The translations under genes and the position numbers were made by a program. From positions 23,165 to 87,164 of the forward strand of contig NZ_AHIL01000035.1 in assembly GCF_000241525.1 (NCBI RefSeq): a stretch of 64,000 nucleotides of DNA, written 5' to 3'. Below, piece by piece: positions 18,181 to 27,532 of this stretch (its first letter is position 1; every line of letters begins with the position of its first letter). The notes under the pieces were generated by a model. It was not told the DNA's origin. It searched no databases and was given only the letters and a program-made list of their open reading frames with translations. This DNA is from Comamonas testosteroni ATCC 11996 (GTDB lineage: Bacteria > Pseudomonadota > Gammaproteobacteria > Burkholderiales > Burkholderiaceae_C).

Positions 18181-18999
18181 TCAATGCGCTCCTGCCTGTT
18201 GGTCTGCGACGGAAGATCCCAGATATGCTTCTTGCACTCTGGCGTTGGCACGCACGGCTTCGGGCGTGTCATAGGCAATGACCTCGCCGTAGACCACCAC
18301 GGCAATCTTGTCCGCCAGCCCGAAGACCACGCCCATGTCGTGCTCCACGGTCAGCAGCGTCTTGCCTTCGGTAACCTTCTTGATCAGCTGGATGAAATGC
18401 GCGGTTTCGCTGTTGCTCATGCCGGCCGTGGGCTCGTCCAGCAAGATGACGCTGGCACCGCCGCCGATGGTGATGCCGATCTCCAGCGCTCGCTGCTCGG
18501 CATAGGTCAGGTTCACCGCCAGCGTGTCGCGCTTGCGGTGCAGTCCGATCATCTCCATCAGCTCGTTGGCGCGTTCGTTGGCGTCATGCAGATTGGAGAG
18601 AAAGCGCCAGAAGCTATAGCGATAGCCCAGGCTCCAGAGCACGCTGCAGCGCAGGTTTTCAAACACCGAAAGCTTGGGAAAGATGTTCGTGATCTGGAAG
18701 CTGCGCGACAGCCCCATGCGGTTGATCTCGAACGGCTTTTTGCCGTTGATGCGCTGGCCGTGCAGCAACACCTCGCCGCTGCTGGGCTCGAAGCGACCGC
18801 TGATCAGATTGAACAGCGTGCTCTTGCCGGCACCGTTGGGGCCGATGATGGCGATACGTTCGCCGGCATTGACCGCCAGGTTGGCGCCGCGAATGATCTC
18901 GGTCTTGCCGAAGCTCTTGCGCAGATCGCGCAGCTCCAGTGCATGGCCTGACTGCTGCACCGCTTGCGCAGCCGGTTGATGGATGGCGATGCTGGACAT
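18181..18999 (-). CDS. livG: Branched-chain amino acid ABC transporter ATP-binding protein LivG
   Basis: ABC ATPase of 272 residues. Walker A is canonical (GPNGAGKST), Walker B is VILLDEPTAGMS, the H-loop is EHDMGVVF, and the insert after the Q-loop is the size seen in LivG. The signature motif is LTYAEQR, with Ala167 at the position normally Gly (LSYGEQR). Spacing to livM is three bases and to livF one base, consistent with a single transcript and translational coupling. It forms the ATPase heterodimer with LivF beneath LivH and LivM in the inner membrane. Confidence 0.92.
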   Translation of the reverse strand: MSSIAIHQPAAQAVQQSGHALELRDLRKSFGKTEIIRGANLAVNAGERIAIIGPNGAGKSTLFNLISGRFEPSSGEVLLHGQRINGKKPFEINRMGLSRSFQITNIFPKLSVFENLRCSVLWSLGYRYSFWRFLSNLHDANERANELMEMIGLHRKRDTLAVNLTYAEQRALEIGITIGGGASVILLDEPTAGMSNSETAHFIQLIKKVTEGKTLLTVEHDMGVVFGLADKIAVVVYGEVIAYDTPEAVRANARVQEAYLGSSVADQQAGAH

Positions 19000-19002
19000 G
19001 GT

Positions 19003-20343
19003 TCAGCCCTCCCCTTTCTTGATGCTTTCTTCAATCGCTTCCTGTATGCGACCCCAGCGACGGGCCGTCAGTCGGCGCACGCCCTCCAGCAGGCCCAGGC
19101 CCACCACGAGCACCACAATCGCCACGGTCCAGGTGGCAGCAGCACCGGTGTCCAGCTCAGCTCCCATGAATGGCACCTTGGGGCCCAGAGCCGCATTGAG
19201 CTGCATGTGATAGATCATCTCGATCAGCGACGCGGCACCGACCACGGTCACGATGCCGGCCGCCAGAATGCCCAGATAGGGCATGAGCAGGCGCTTGAAA
19301 TGGCCGAACTTGGCTACGCGCAGATTCATCATGATCAGGCTGGCCACCCCACCGGGGGCATACATGACCATGAGCAGGAACACCAGGCCCAGGTACAGCA
19401 GCCAGGCCTTGGTCAGCTCGGACAGCAGCACCGATGCCAGCACCAGCAGCACGGCACCGATGATGGGGCCGAAGAAGAAAGTGGCGCCGCCGAGGAAGGT
19501 GAACAGCAGATAGCCGCCCGAGCGCACCACGCTGACGCTGTCCATGGCCGTGATGATCTCGAAGTTGATGGCCGTCAAGCCGCCACCGATGCCCGCAAAA
19601 AAGCCCGCGATGATGAAGGCGAAGTAGCGCACGCGCTGGGTGTTGTAGCCCACGAATTCCACGCGCTCCGGGTTGTCGCGCACGGCGTTCAGCATGCGCC
19701 CCAGCGGCGTGCCGGTGAAGGCAAACATGGCAGCAGTGCAGACAAAGCAATACACGGCAATCAGGTAGTACACCTGCAGGCCCGAGCCGAAATCCAGCCC
19801 GAAGAACTTGCTGTAGACCCGGTCCGTGGTGATGCCGCCCTCGCCTCCGAAGAACTCGGGAAACATCAGCGCCATGGACGCCACCAGCTCTCCCAGTCCC
19901 ATGGTGATCATGGCAAAGGTGGTACCCGATTTCTTGGTCGTCACATAGCCGAAGAGCGCCGCGAAGAACATGCCCGCCAGGCCGCCTACGATGGGAATCA
20001 GCACCAGCGGAATGGCCATCTCGCCAGCAGCGGCCTTGTTCATGGCATGAATGGCCAGGAACGATCCGAGGCCGGTGTAGACCGCATGCCCGAAGCTCAG
20101 CATGCCGCCCTGCCCCAGCAGGATGTTGTAGGACAGGCAGATGATGATCAGATAGCCGATCTGGCTGAGCATGGTCAGCGCCAGCGAGCTGGTGAAGATC
20201 AGCGGTGCCACGATCAGCGCCAGCGCAAACAGGCCCCAGATCAGAATTCGCCCTATGTTCAAGGGCTTGAAGCGGTAATGCGCCTGAGCCCGAGCTTTGT
20301 CGGCAGCAGAAGAATTCATGGATGTTTTTGCAATCGAAGACAT
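19003..20343 (-). CDS. livM: Branched-chain amino acid ABC transporter permease LivM
   Basis: Inner-membrane permease of 446 residues, slightly longer than typical LivM because of cytoplasmic extensions at both ends. It has about ten hydrophobic segments and the characteristic GYNTQRVRYFAFIIAGFFAGIGG-type segment, shortened here to FFAGIGGGLTAI, plus GGATFFFGPIIGA near the C-terminus, which correspond to the EAA-like loop of this family. The start is four bases after the livH stop. It pairs with LivH to form the translocation pore. Confidence 0.92.
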   Translation of the reverse strand: MSSIAKTSMNSSAADKARAQAHYRFKPLNIGRILIWGLFALALIVAPLIFTSSLALTMLSQIGYLIIICLSYNILLGQGGMLSFGHAVYTGLGSFLAIHAMNKAAAGEMAIPLVLIPIVGGLAGMFFAALFGYVTTKKSGTTFAMITMGLGELVASMALMFPEFFGGEGGITTDRVYSKFFGLDFGSGLQVYYLIAVYCFVCTAAMFAFTGTPLGRMLNAVRDNPERVEFVGYNTQRVRYFAFIIAGFFAGIGGGLTAINFEIITAMDSVSVVRSGGYLLFTFLGGATFFFGPIIGAVLLVLASVLLSELTKAWLLYLGLVFLLMVMYAPGGVASLIMMNLRVAKFGHFKRLLMPYLGILAAGIVTVVGAASLIEMIYHMQLNAALGPKVPFMGAELDTGAAATWTVAIVVLVVGLGLLEGVRRLTARRWGRIQEAIEESIKKGEG

Positions 20344-20346
20344 GGC

Positions 20347-21300
20347 TCAATCCCCTCTGGTACCCAGCAAGCCCTTGGGGCGGAAGATCAGAATCAGCAC
20401 CAGGAACAGGTAAGGCAGGATGGGCGCAACCTGCGACAGCGTCAGCCGCAGCACGGGCCAGCCGAAGGTGGATTCATTGACCTGATGCCCCATGGAGGCG
20501 AACAGGCCGGCCAGCGACCAGTCCAGCGCCACGGCAAAGGTCTGCACCACGCCGATCAGCAGCGAAGCCACGAAAGCCCCCGCCAGCGAGCCCATGCCGC
20601 CCACCACCACCACCACGAAAATGATGGAGCCCACGGAGGCCGCCATGGCGGGCTCGGTCACATAGGTGTTGCCGCCAATCACGCCGGCCAGACCGGCCAG
20701 CGCGCAGCCGCCGCCAAACACCAGCATGAACACGCGCGGCACGTTGTGGCCCAGCGCCTCCACCATTTCCGGGTTCTTGAGCGCGGCCTGAATCACCAGG
20801 CCGATGCGCGTGCGCGTCAGCAGCAGCCAGACGGCCACCAGCATCAGCAGCGCCACCAGCATCACAAAGGAACGCGACTTGGGGAATTGTGTGCCATACA
20901 AGGTAAACAGCGGCCCCTGCAGCGCCGATGGCAGCGCATAAGGCACTGTGCCGCGCCCCCAGACGAGCTGCACCACTTCCAGAATCAGATAGGACAGGCC
21001 AAAAGTCACCAGCAGCTCAGGCACATGGCCGTATTTGTGCACACGGCGCAGGCTGTAGCGCTCGAACAGCGCTCCCAGCACGCCCACCAGCACCGGGCTG
21101 AAAAAGAGCGCGGGCCAGAACCCGATGATGCCGCTGAGCGTGTACGCGAAATACGCGCCCAGCATGTAGAAGCTGGTGTGGGCGAAATTCAGCACGCCCA
21201 TCATGCTGAAGATCAGCGTCAGGCCTGAGCTGAGCATGAAAAGCAACAGCCCGTAGCTCACTCCGTTGAGCATCGATATGGTGAAAAATTCAGGCGTCAT
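20347..21300 (-). CDS. livH: Branched-chain amino acid ABC transporter permease LivH
   Basis: Inner-membrane permease of 317 residues. It begins with the typical LivH N-terminus (LNGVSYGLLLFMLSSGLTLIF) followed by GVLNFAHTSFYMLGAY. The C-terminal half contains GGMGSLAGAFVASLLIGVV, the region that contacts the ATPase. It is the first of the four core transporter genes and follows the second binding-protein gene by about 110 bases. Confidence 0.93.
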   Translation of the reverse strand: MTPEFFTISMLNGVSYGLLLFMLSSGLTLIFSMMGVLNFAHTSFYMLGAYFAYTLSGIIGFWPALFFSPVLVGVLGALFERYSLRRVHKYGHVPELLVTFGLSYLILEVVQLVWGRGTVPYALPSALQGPLFTLYGTQFPKSRSFVMLVALLMLVAVWLLLTRTRIGLVIQAALKNPEMVEALGHNVPRVFMLVFGGGCALAGLAGVIGGNTYVTEPAMAASVGSIIFVVVVVGGMGSLAGAFVASLLIGVVQTFAVALDWSLAGLFASMGHQVNESTFGWPVLRLTLSQVAPILPYLFLVLILIFRPKGLLGTRGD

Positions 21301-21413
21301 CGACTTGCCTTGTTCTCATTAGCAAAAAGACCGCTGCAGCACTGCACCTGTTATGCGCTCTTGTGGGTGCGGATGCTGCAGCACGAGGGAGAGTGAGAAT
21401 ATGCGAGCCTGAC

Positions 21414-22649
21414 TCAGGACGGACGCTTCATCTGGCAGCTGGTGGGCGTGCTGGCCACATAGGGCTCGTAGTACTTCACGGGGGCGAAGGTGTAGCCGGT
21501 GTTTTCCGCGTCATAGGGGAACTTGCCGCCGGCCTTCTGCCACTTCGAGATGTACAGGCCCTGCTGCAGCTGGTGGTCACTCTTGCGCATCTCGACATCG
21601 CCGTTGAAGCTTTTGAGCTTCATGCCCTCAAGCACCGCCGCAACCTTGACCGGGTCGGTGGATCCCGTCTTGACAAAGGCCGCATCCAGCAAGGCGAACA
21701 CATGGTAGATCGAGCTTTGCGTCAGGTCATCATTGAACTTCTTCTTGAAGCTGTCCATGCTGGCCTGAATCGGCGCGCCCATGTTGTAGTGCCCGTAGGT
21801 CACGGTATAGACCTTGCCGTCGGAGGCCGCGCCCATGGCTGTGGGAGCGCCGGCGCCAAACGCGTAATAGGTATAGAACTTGACGTTGTTCAGGCCCGCG
21901 TCGTTGGCAGCCTTGAGCAGCAGCGACAGATCCGCGCCCCAGTTGCCGGTGATCACGGTATCGGCTCCCGACTGCTTGATCTTGGCCACATAGGGCGCGA
22001 AGTCGCGCACCTGGGCCAGCGGAGAAAAGTCATCGCCCACGATCTGCACATCGGGACGCTTTCTCTTGAGCAGGTCCTTGGCGAACTTGGACACCTGCTG
22101 ACCATGCCCGTAGTTCTGGTTGATCAGATAGACCTTCTTGACCTCGGCATCGTCCTTCATGAAGGTGGTCAGCGCCTCCATCTTCATGGAGGTATCGGCA
22201 TCAAGGCGGAAATGCCAGTAGCTGCACTTGCTGTTGGTCAGGTCGGGATCCACGGCCGCGTAGTTGAGATAGAGCAGCTCCTTGCCCTTGTTGCGCGCAT
22301 TGTGCTTTTCCAGCGCATCCATGATCGCCAGCGCCGGGCCCGAGCCATTGCCCTGCGTCACATAGCGCACGCCCTGATCCATGGCCGAGCGCAGCGCGGC
22401 CGTGGTCTCCTGCGGGCTGAGCTTGTTGTCCAGCGCCACGATCTCGAACTTCACGCCCGAGGCATTTTTCTTGTTGAACTCTTCCGCCAGCAGTTGAAAG
22501 GTCTTGAGCTGATTCGTTCCAACGGCAGCCATCAGACCCGACAAGGGATCAATCCAGGCGACCTTGACGGTTTCGCCCTTCTGAGCCCAGGCTCCACCTG
22601 CACTCACTGCCATGGCCGAGACGGCCACTGCTCGCATAACCCATTTCAT
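21414..22649 (-). CDS. Branched-chain amino acid ABC transporter substrate-binding protein (paralog 2)
   Basis: Periplasmic type I binding protein of 411 residues with a signal peptide ending AWAQ. It delivers substrate to LivHM. It is nearly colinear with the next gene upstream: both share AWIDPLSGLMAA, DNKLSPQETTAALRSAMDQG, the YLINQNY segment and an almost identical C-terminus ending SCQMKRPS. It is the closer one to livH and probably in the same operon. The differing middle regions (residues about 270-340) suggest divergence in ligand specificity. The ligand is inferred from the transporter family only; urea, amide or aromatic-acid uptake by such systems is also known. Confidence 0.88.
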   Translation of the reverse strand: MKWVMRAVAVSAMAVSAGGAWAQKGETVKVAWIDPLSGLMAAVGTNQLKTFQLLAEEFNKKNASGVKFEIVALDNKLSPQETTAALRSAMDQGVRYVTQGNGSGPALAIMDALEKHNARNKGKELLYLNYAAVDPDLTNSKCSYWHFRLDADTSMKMEALTTFMKDDAEVKKVYLINQNYGHGQQVSKFAKDLLKRKRPDVQIVGDDFSPLAQVRDFAPYVAKIKQSGADTVITGNWGADLSLLLKAANDAGLNNVKFYTYYAFGAGAPTAMGAASDGKVYTVTYGHYNMGAPIQASMDSFKKKFNDDLTQSSIYHVFALLDAAFVKTGSTDPVKVAAVLEGMKLKSFNGDVEMRKSDHQLQQGLYISKWQKAGGKFPYDAENTGYTFAPVKYYEPYVASTPTSCQMKRPS

Positions 22650-22835
22650 ACTTGTCTCCTTTCACCATTTTTGCTAGCGACTGACGCCAATCTACCGGCC
22701 GGTAGACTTTTTCCCGCTGGGGAAAGCCTTAGGAACTATCACGCATGCGACTTGCCGGGCCGATTCGCGGCAGTTGGCGACACTTGCGCGACAGCTGCTC
22801 GCACTTGCAGACGAATGAAACCCGGGAATAAAAAA

Positions 22836-22854
22836 GGACGCCACCAGGGCGCCC
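22836..22854 (-). terminator. Terminator between the two binding-protein genes
   Basis: On the minus strand the transcript would form GGGCGCC-CTGGT-GGCGTCC (one G-U pair) followed by a run of T. It lies about 25 bases after the stop codon of the upstream paralog and would limit read-through, allowing higher binding-protein expression than downstream genes. Confidence 0.75.
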
Positions 22855-22879
22855 CGAAATCCGCTTCTCTCGCATCGCC

Positions 22880-24115
22880 TCAGGAGGGACGCTTCATCTG
22901 GCAGCTGGTGGGAGTGCTTGCCACATAGGGCTCGAAGTACTTCACGGGTGCAAAGGTATAGCCCGTGTTCTCGGAGTCCATGGGGTATTTGCCGCCGGCC
23001 TTCTCCCATCGCGCGATGTACAGGCCCTGCTGCAGCTGGTGATCGCTCTTGCGCATCTCGACCTCGCCGTTGTAGTTCTGGAACTTCATGCCCTCCATGG
23101 TCGCGGCGACCTTGACCGGGTCGGTGGTCTTGGCTTTTGCAAAAGCCTGGTCGAGCATGTTCAGGCCCGTGTACACGGTGCCGGTGTACATATCCTCGTT
23201 GACCTTGGCCTTGAAGCCCTTGACGATCTTGTCCATAGCGCCGGGCATGTTGAGGTGGCCGTAGCCCACCATATAGACCTTGCCTGCCGCCGCCGCACCC
23301 ATGGCCGTGGGAGCACCCGTGGCAATGGCGTAATAGGTGTAGAACTTGACGTTGTTCAGGCCTGCATCATTGGCGGCCTTGATGAGCAGCGCCAGATCCG
23401 AGCCCCAGTTGCCCGTGATCACCGTGTCTGCGCCCGACTGCTTGATCTTGGCCACATAGGGCGCGAAGTCGCGCACCTGGGCCAGCGGCGAGAAATCATC
23501 ACCCACGACTTCCACATCGGGGCGCTTGCGCTTGAGCATCTCCTTGGCGTACTTGGACACCTGCTGGCCATGCGAGTAGTTCTGGTTGATCAGATAGACC
23601 TTCTTGATCTCAGGCACGTCCTTCATATATGTGGTCAAGGCCTCCATCTTCATGGAAGTATCGGCATCGAGGCGGAAATGCCAGTAGCTGCACTTGCTGT
23701 TGGTCAGGTCAGGGTCCACGGCCGCATAGTTGAGGAACACGACCTCCTTGCCCTTGTTGCGCGCATTGTGCTTTTCCAGTGCATCCATGATGGCCAGCGC
23801 CGGGCCCGAGCCATTGCCCTGGAACACATAGCGCACGCCCTGGTCCATGGCCGAGCGCAACGCGGCCGTGGTCTCCTGCGGGCTGAGCTTGTTGTCGATG
23901 CCGATGATCTCGAACTTCACCCCCGAAGCATTGCCCTTGTTGAGTTCCTCTGCCACATACTGCAGGCTTTTGAGCTGGTTGGATCCCAGCGCTGCCATCA
24001 GGCCCGAGAGCGGGTCAATCCAGGCGACCTTGACGGTCTCACCCTTCTGGGCCATCGCACTCCCCGCGCACGCCAGGATCACCGATGCTGTCAAAGCCTT
24101 GATTGCAAACTTCAT
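22880..24115 (-). CDS. Branched-chain amino acid ABC transporter substrate-binding protein (paralog 1)
   Basis: Periplasmic binding protein of 411 residues with signal peptide ending AMAQ. ATG 24115 is supported by GGAGAC upstream and gives a proper signal sequence; the frame is open for 16 more residues. It is a tandem duplicate of the gene at 21414-22649 with the same length and highly similar sequence. The middle region KVYMVGYGHLNMPGAMDKIV differs from the paralog. It probably carries the main promoter of the locus, followed by a terminator. Confidence 0.88.
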   Translation of the reverse strand: MKFAIKALTASVILACAGSAMAQKGETVKVAWIDPLSGLMAALGSNQLKSLQYVAEELNKGNASGVKFEIIGIDNKLSPQETTAALRSAMDQGVRYVFQGNGSGPALAIMDALEKHNARNKGKEVVFLNYAAVDPDLTNSKCSYWHFRLDADTSMKMEALTTYMKDVPEIKKVYLINQNYSHGQQVSKYAKEMLKRKRPDVEVVGDDFSPLAQVRDFAPYVAKIKQSGADTVITGNWGSDLALLIKAANDAGLNNVKFYTYYAIATGAPTAMGAAAAGKVYMVGYGHLNMPGAMDKIVKGFKAKVNEDMYTGTVYTGLNMLDQAFAKAKTTDPVKVAATMEGMKFQNYNGEVEMRKSDHQLQQGLYIARWEKAGGKYPMDSENTGYTFAPVKYFEPYVASTPTSCQMKRPS

Positions 24116-24302
24116 AGAGCGTCTCCGTTGGTGTTTATGAGCGACGCCCAGACTAAAGGGCAAGCCAGCGCCTGCGGCTTGGGGGTTGCCCTAGCGCATA
24201 TCACATTGGTGACTGCAGGGTTTACCTCAGGCCACAACTTCAAAAACCATAGCTGGTGTCTCCCACACATAAAGGGCCAGAGGCACTTCTGACTTCGACA
24301 GT

Positions 24303-25325
24303 CTAGAGCGGTAACAGGCTTTCCGTCAGCGGCAAGCCGCTGGAGCTGCTCAGCACCTGAGGCTCGGGCAACTCCCTGCCATCCAGAAGCGGACCTATCT
24401 CGCGCATCAGCTGGTCAAAGCTCAGCCTGCCGGCCTTGACCCTTGCCAGCAGCTCGACCACTCCGGGCAACTGATCAAAGCGTGCACCCGCAATCAGCGC
24501 CAGGCACAGATAGTTGAGCAGGTCACGTGTGCCCGATAGCCCCTGGCGGTGTGCAAACACCAGTTGCTGACGCACAAACCAGTGCATGGCCAGTGGTGGC
24601 AATCTGTCGCGCAGATGGGTCTGATTCAGATTGAGGTAGTAGATCAGCAGATCGGGCACATTGCCCTTTACCAGCGCATCGACCTGAGCGGTGCCGAGCT
24701 GCAGCGGCAGGGGCGCCGCAGGCCCGGCAAAATCAGCCACTGCATATTCATGCAACCGGCCTGATCGACTCCAGCACCACCAGCGTGCGACCGGCCCCAG
24801 CAAGGCCCGGCACTGCGCGGGCTGCAGCACGGGATCGATGCCGGATTGCGTGTCCGGATCGCTCTGCCCCAGCAAGGCCGCCAGCACGGCCGGATCCCAG
24901 AAGGCAAGATAGCTGCCGTCGCCGTCAGGCAGTCTTGGATCCATGGCCAGGCGCAGATGAGCCAGCAGCGCCGGCATCTCGCACTCGCTTGCCAGCAGGC
25001 TGGCGCAGGGACTGGCCTGCACCACATCGAGCACGGCATCGAGAAGATCCTGCTGCGGCATTTTCAAGGCCTGAGCACTGCTGCCAAGGTGCACCAGCCA
25101 GGGGCTGAGCTTGCCCTCCTTGCTCGCGCGCGTGAAGGCAAACAAGGCCTCGGCACCGCTTTGCGGCACCTGCGCCAACAAGTCACGGTTCTGTGCCGCA
25201 TCCAGCAACAGATACAGCTGCAAGGGCTTGCCCGCTGGCTTGCTGGTCGAATTGAGCTGCGACCAGCGCAGAGGCCAGCTCTTGCGTGCAGGTCTTGCTT
25301 GCGGCCAGAGCGGCCCGGCGCTCAT
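24303..25325 (-). CDS. DUF4123-like domain protein
   Basis: Protein of 340 residues. The segment starting LQLYLLLDAAQNRDLL and continuing to SPWLVHLG resembles the N-terminal part of DUF4123 proteins, which act as adaptors that load effectors on VgrG spikes of type VI secretion systems. The rest is helical with no motif I can name. ATG 25325 overlaps the stop of the upstream small gene (ATGA), which supports this start and translational coupling. No vgrG, effector or other T6SS gene is nearby, so the function is uncertain. The domain call is by eye from memory of the family. Confidence 0.65.
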   Translation of the reverse strand: MSAGPLWPQARPARKSWPLRWSQLNSTSKPAGKPLQLYLLLDAAQNRDLLAQVPQSGAEALFAFTRASKEGKLSPWLVHLGSSAQALKMPQQDLLDAVLDVVQASPCASLLASECEMPALLAHLRLAMDPRLPDGDGSYLAFWDPAVLAALLGQSDPDTQSGIDPVLQPAQCRALLGPVARWWCWSRSGRLHEYAVADFAGPAAPLPLQLGTAQVDALVKGNVPDLLIYYLNLNQTHLRDRLPPLAMHWFVRQQLVFAHRQGLSGTRDLLNYLCLALIAGARFDQLPGVVELLARVKAGRLSFDQLMREIGPLLDGRELPEPQVLSSSSGLPLTESLLPL

Positions 25326-25570
25326 GGCAACTCCTTGTTCACAAAGGCCGAGCGCTGCTGCGCCCGACGTGCCAGGCACTCCAGACACACATTGCGCGGT
25401 GCAGCCTGGGCGACAGCCTCTGGCCCACAGGCTGCTGCAGGAAGACTCCATGCTCCCAGCCCGCCTAGCAAGGCGGCTGCGAGAAGCTGGCGTCGCGGCA
25501 AGTCGTGGGCGGGACCGCCATCCGATAGCGAGGGTGGCGAGCAATCGCAAAAACCAGGAGCTGAAGGCAT
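25322..25570 (-). CDS. Small exported protein with Arg-Arg signal and possible lipobox
   Basis: An 82-residue protein. After an unusual 26-residue leader it has DLPRRQLLAAALLGGLGAW followed by LPAAAC. The twin arginine before a hydrophobic core resembles a Tat signal, and the Cys after PAAA resembles a lipobox. The short mature part has a CLEC motif and a basic stretch. Its stop overlaps the start of the DUF4123-like gene by four bases, so the two are coexpressed. I do not recognise the family. No clear Shine-Dalgarno site is seen before ATG 25570, so the start is uncertain. Confidence 0.5.
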   Translation of the reverse strand: MPSAPGFCDCSPPSLSDGGPAHDLPRRQLLAAALLGGLGAWSLPAAACGPEAVAQAAPRNVCLECLARRAQQRSAFVNKELP

Positions 25571-25610
25571 GGATGTCAACCAATGGCGCCAGAAAAGGCA
25601 CAGGCAAAAA

Positions 25611-25636
25611 AAGCCATCATCTCACGATGATGGCTT
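25611..25636 (-). terminator. Terminator after acyl-CoA synthetase gene
   Basis: Perfect 10-bp stem AAGCCATCAT with ATGATGGCTT around CTCACG, followed on the minus strand by seven T. Confidence 0.9.
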
Positions 25637-25660
25637 GGCTCCAGCCGGGCCGGGGGGCGA

Positions 25661-27304
25661 TCAGGCTGCCGAGGGCAGCTTGTAGTCCTTGAGTTCCTCG
25701 CGCAGACGGGTCTTGAGCATCTTGCCCGTGGCGCCGATCGGAATAGCCTCCACAAACACCACATCATCAGGAATCTGCCACTTGGCCGTCTTGCCCTCGT
25801 AGAACTTCAACAGCTCCTCACGCGTGATTTCCGCGCCTGGCTTCTTGACCACGGCCACGATGGGGCGCTCGTCCCACTTGGGATGCGGCATGCCTATGCA
25901 GGCAGCCATGGCCACGGCCGGGTTGGCCATGGCGATGTTTTCAATATCGATGGAGCTGATCCATTCGCCGCCGGACTTGATCACATCCTTGCTGCGGTCG
26001 GTGATCTGCATATAGCCGTCGGGGTCTATCGTCGCCACATCCCCCGTCGGGAACCAACCGTGGCCGTCAGCACCACGTACCAGGGGGTTGCCGCTGCCTT
26101 TGTAGTAGCTGTCGATGATCCAGGGGCCGCGCACCAGCAGGTCGCCATAGCTCTTGCCATCCCAGGGCTGCTCGTCGCCGGCGTCGTTGACGATCTTCAT
26201 CTCCACACCATAGATCGCGCGCCCCTGCTTCTGCCGGATCTTCATCTGCTCTTCCCTGGGCAGTTCCAGATGCTTGTTCTTGAGCGTGCACAGCGTGCCC
26301 AGCGGACTCATCTCCGTCATGCCCCAGGCGTGCAGCACCTCCACACCGTAGTCGTCCTGGAAGGCCGTGATCATGGCCGGCGGGCAGGCGGAGCCGCCGA
26401 TCACCGTGCGATTGAGCTTGGAAAAACGCAGGCCACCCGGCTTCATATAGCCGAGCAGCATCTGCCAGACGGTGGGCACGCCAGCTGCAAAGGTCACGCC
26501 TTCCGACTCGATGAGTTCGTAGACCGACTTGCCGTCGAGCGCCGGGCCCGGGAAGACCATCTTGCAGCCCGTGAGCGCCGCCGAATAGGGCAAGCCCCAG
26601 GCATTGACGTGGAACATGGGGACCACGGGCAGCACCGAATCACGGGCCGACAGGCACATCACATCGGGCAGCGCTGCGGCATAGGCGTGCAGCGTGCTGG
26701 AGCGGTGGCTGTAGAGCACGGCCTTGGGGTTACCCGTAGTGCCGCTGGTGTAGCACATGCTGGATGCAGTGTTCTCGTCAAACTGCGGCCAGCGGTATTG
26801 ATCGGACTGACCCGCAATCCAGCTCTCGTAGCTGACCAGGCCTGGAATGCCGCTGTCTGCCGGCAGCCGGTCTGCATCGCACAGCACCACCCATTGCTGC
26901 ACCTGCGGGCATTTGGCATGCACGGCCTGAATGATGGGTAAAAAGGTCAGGTCAAAGCACAGCACCTTGTCTTCGGCGTGGTTGACAATCCAGGCGACCT
27001 GCTCGGGGTGCAGGCGCGGGTTGACGGTGTGCAGCACCCTGCCCGAGCCGCTGACGCCAAAATACATCTCCATGTGGCGATAGCCATTCCAGGCCAGGCT
27101 GGCCACTCTGTCGCCCTGGGCCAGGCCCATGGCATCGAGCTTGTTGGCAAGCTGACGCGAGCGCGCCGCCAGATCCTTGTAGGTGTAGCGGTGGATATCC
27201 CCCTCGACACGGCGGGAGACTATCTCTCCATCGGCATGGTTGCGTGCGGCAAACTCGATCAGGGAAGAAATCAACAGCGGCTGGCTTTGCATCAGACCCA
27301 ACAT
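25661..27304 (-). CDS. AMP-dependent fatty acyl-CoA synthetase
   Basis: ANL-superfamily ligase of 547 residues. It activates a fatty acid to its acyl-AMP and then acyl-CoA. The P-loop is [12 protein letters not shown], the adenylate motif [11 protein letters not shown], the hinge [21 protein letters not shown], and the C-terminal catalytic lysine is in [10 protein letters not shown]. The arrangement resembles medium-chain (AlkK-type) and LcfB-type enzymes; substrate length cannot be fixed here. ATG 27304 is chosen because GGAGAC precedes it; the frame is open upstream for 46 residues. It fits the nearby beta-oxidation genes functionally but is transcribed alone. Confidence 0.9.
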   Translation of the reverse strand: MLGLMQSQPLLISSLIEFAARNHADGEIVSRRVEGDIHRYTYKDLAARSRQLANKLDAMGLAQGDRVASLAWNGYRHMEMYFGVSGSGRVLHTVNPRLHPEQVAWIVNHAEDKVLCFDLTFLPIIQAVHAKCPQVQQWVVLCDADRLPADSGIPGLVSYESWIAGQSDQYRWPQFDENTASSMCYTSGTTGNPKAVLYSHRSSTLHAYAAALPDVMCLSARDSVLPVVPMFHVNAWGLPYSAALTGCKMVFPGPALDGKSVYELIESEGVTFAAGVPTVWQMLLGYMKPGGLRFSKLNRTVIGGSACPPAMITAFQDDYGVEVLHAWGMTEMSPLGTLCTLKNKHLELPREEQMKIRQKQGRAIYGVEMKIVNDAGDEQPWDGKSYGDLLVRGPWIIDSYYKGSGNPLVRGADGHGWFPTGDVATIDPDGYMQITDRSKDVIKSGGEWISSIDIENIAMANPAVAMAACIGMPHPKWDERPIVAVVKKPGAEITREELLKFYEGKTAKWQIPDDVVFVEAIPIGATGKMLKTRLREELKDYKLPSAA

Positions 27305-27532
27305 TGGCAGTCTCCTGGATATCGTTGTGAAGATCGGGAAGCATCCTAGCGCGGGCTTCCAGGCCGTCATCTGAGGACTGTCACCAATGCGTAACCTTGG
27401 CGACCTTTGTCTGCATCCTCCCTCTGAACGATGTGCGCGCACTCAGGGAAAAACCTAGGCCGCTCTTCAACCGAAACCAACTCAACAACCCTGCAAGCCC
27501 TGTCCCTGACGCCGCTCAAGCACAATGCCTGC

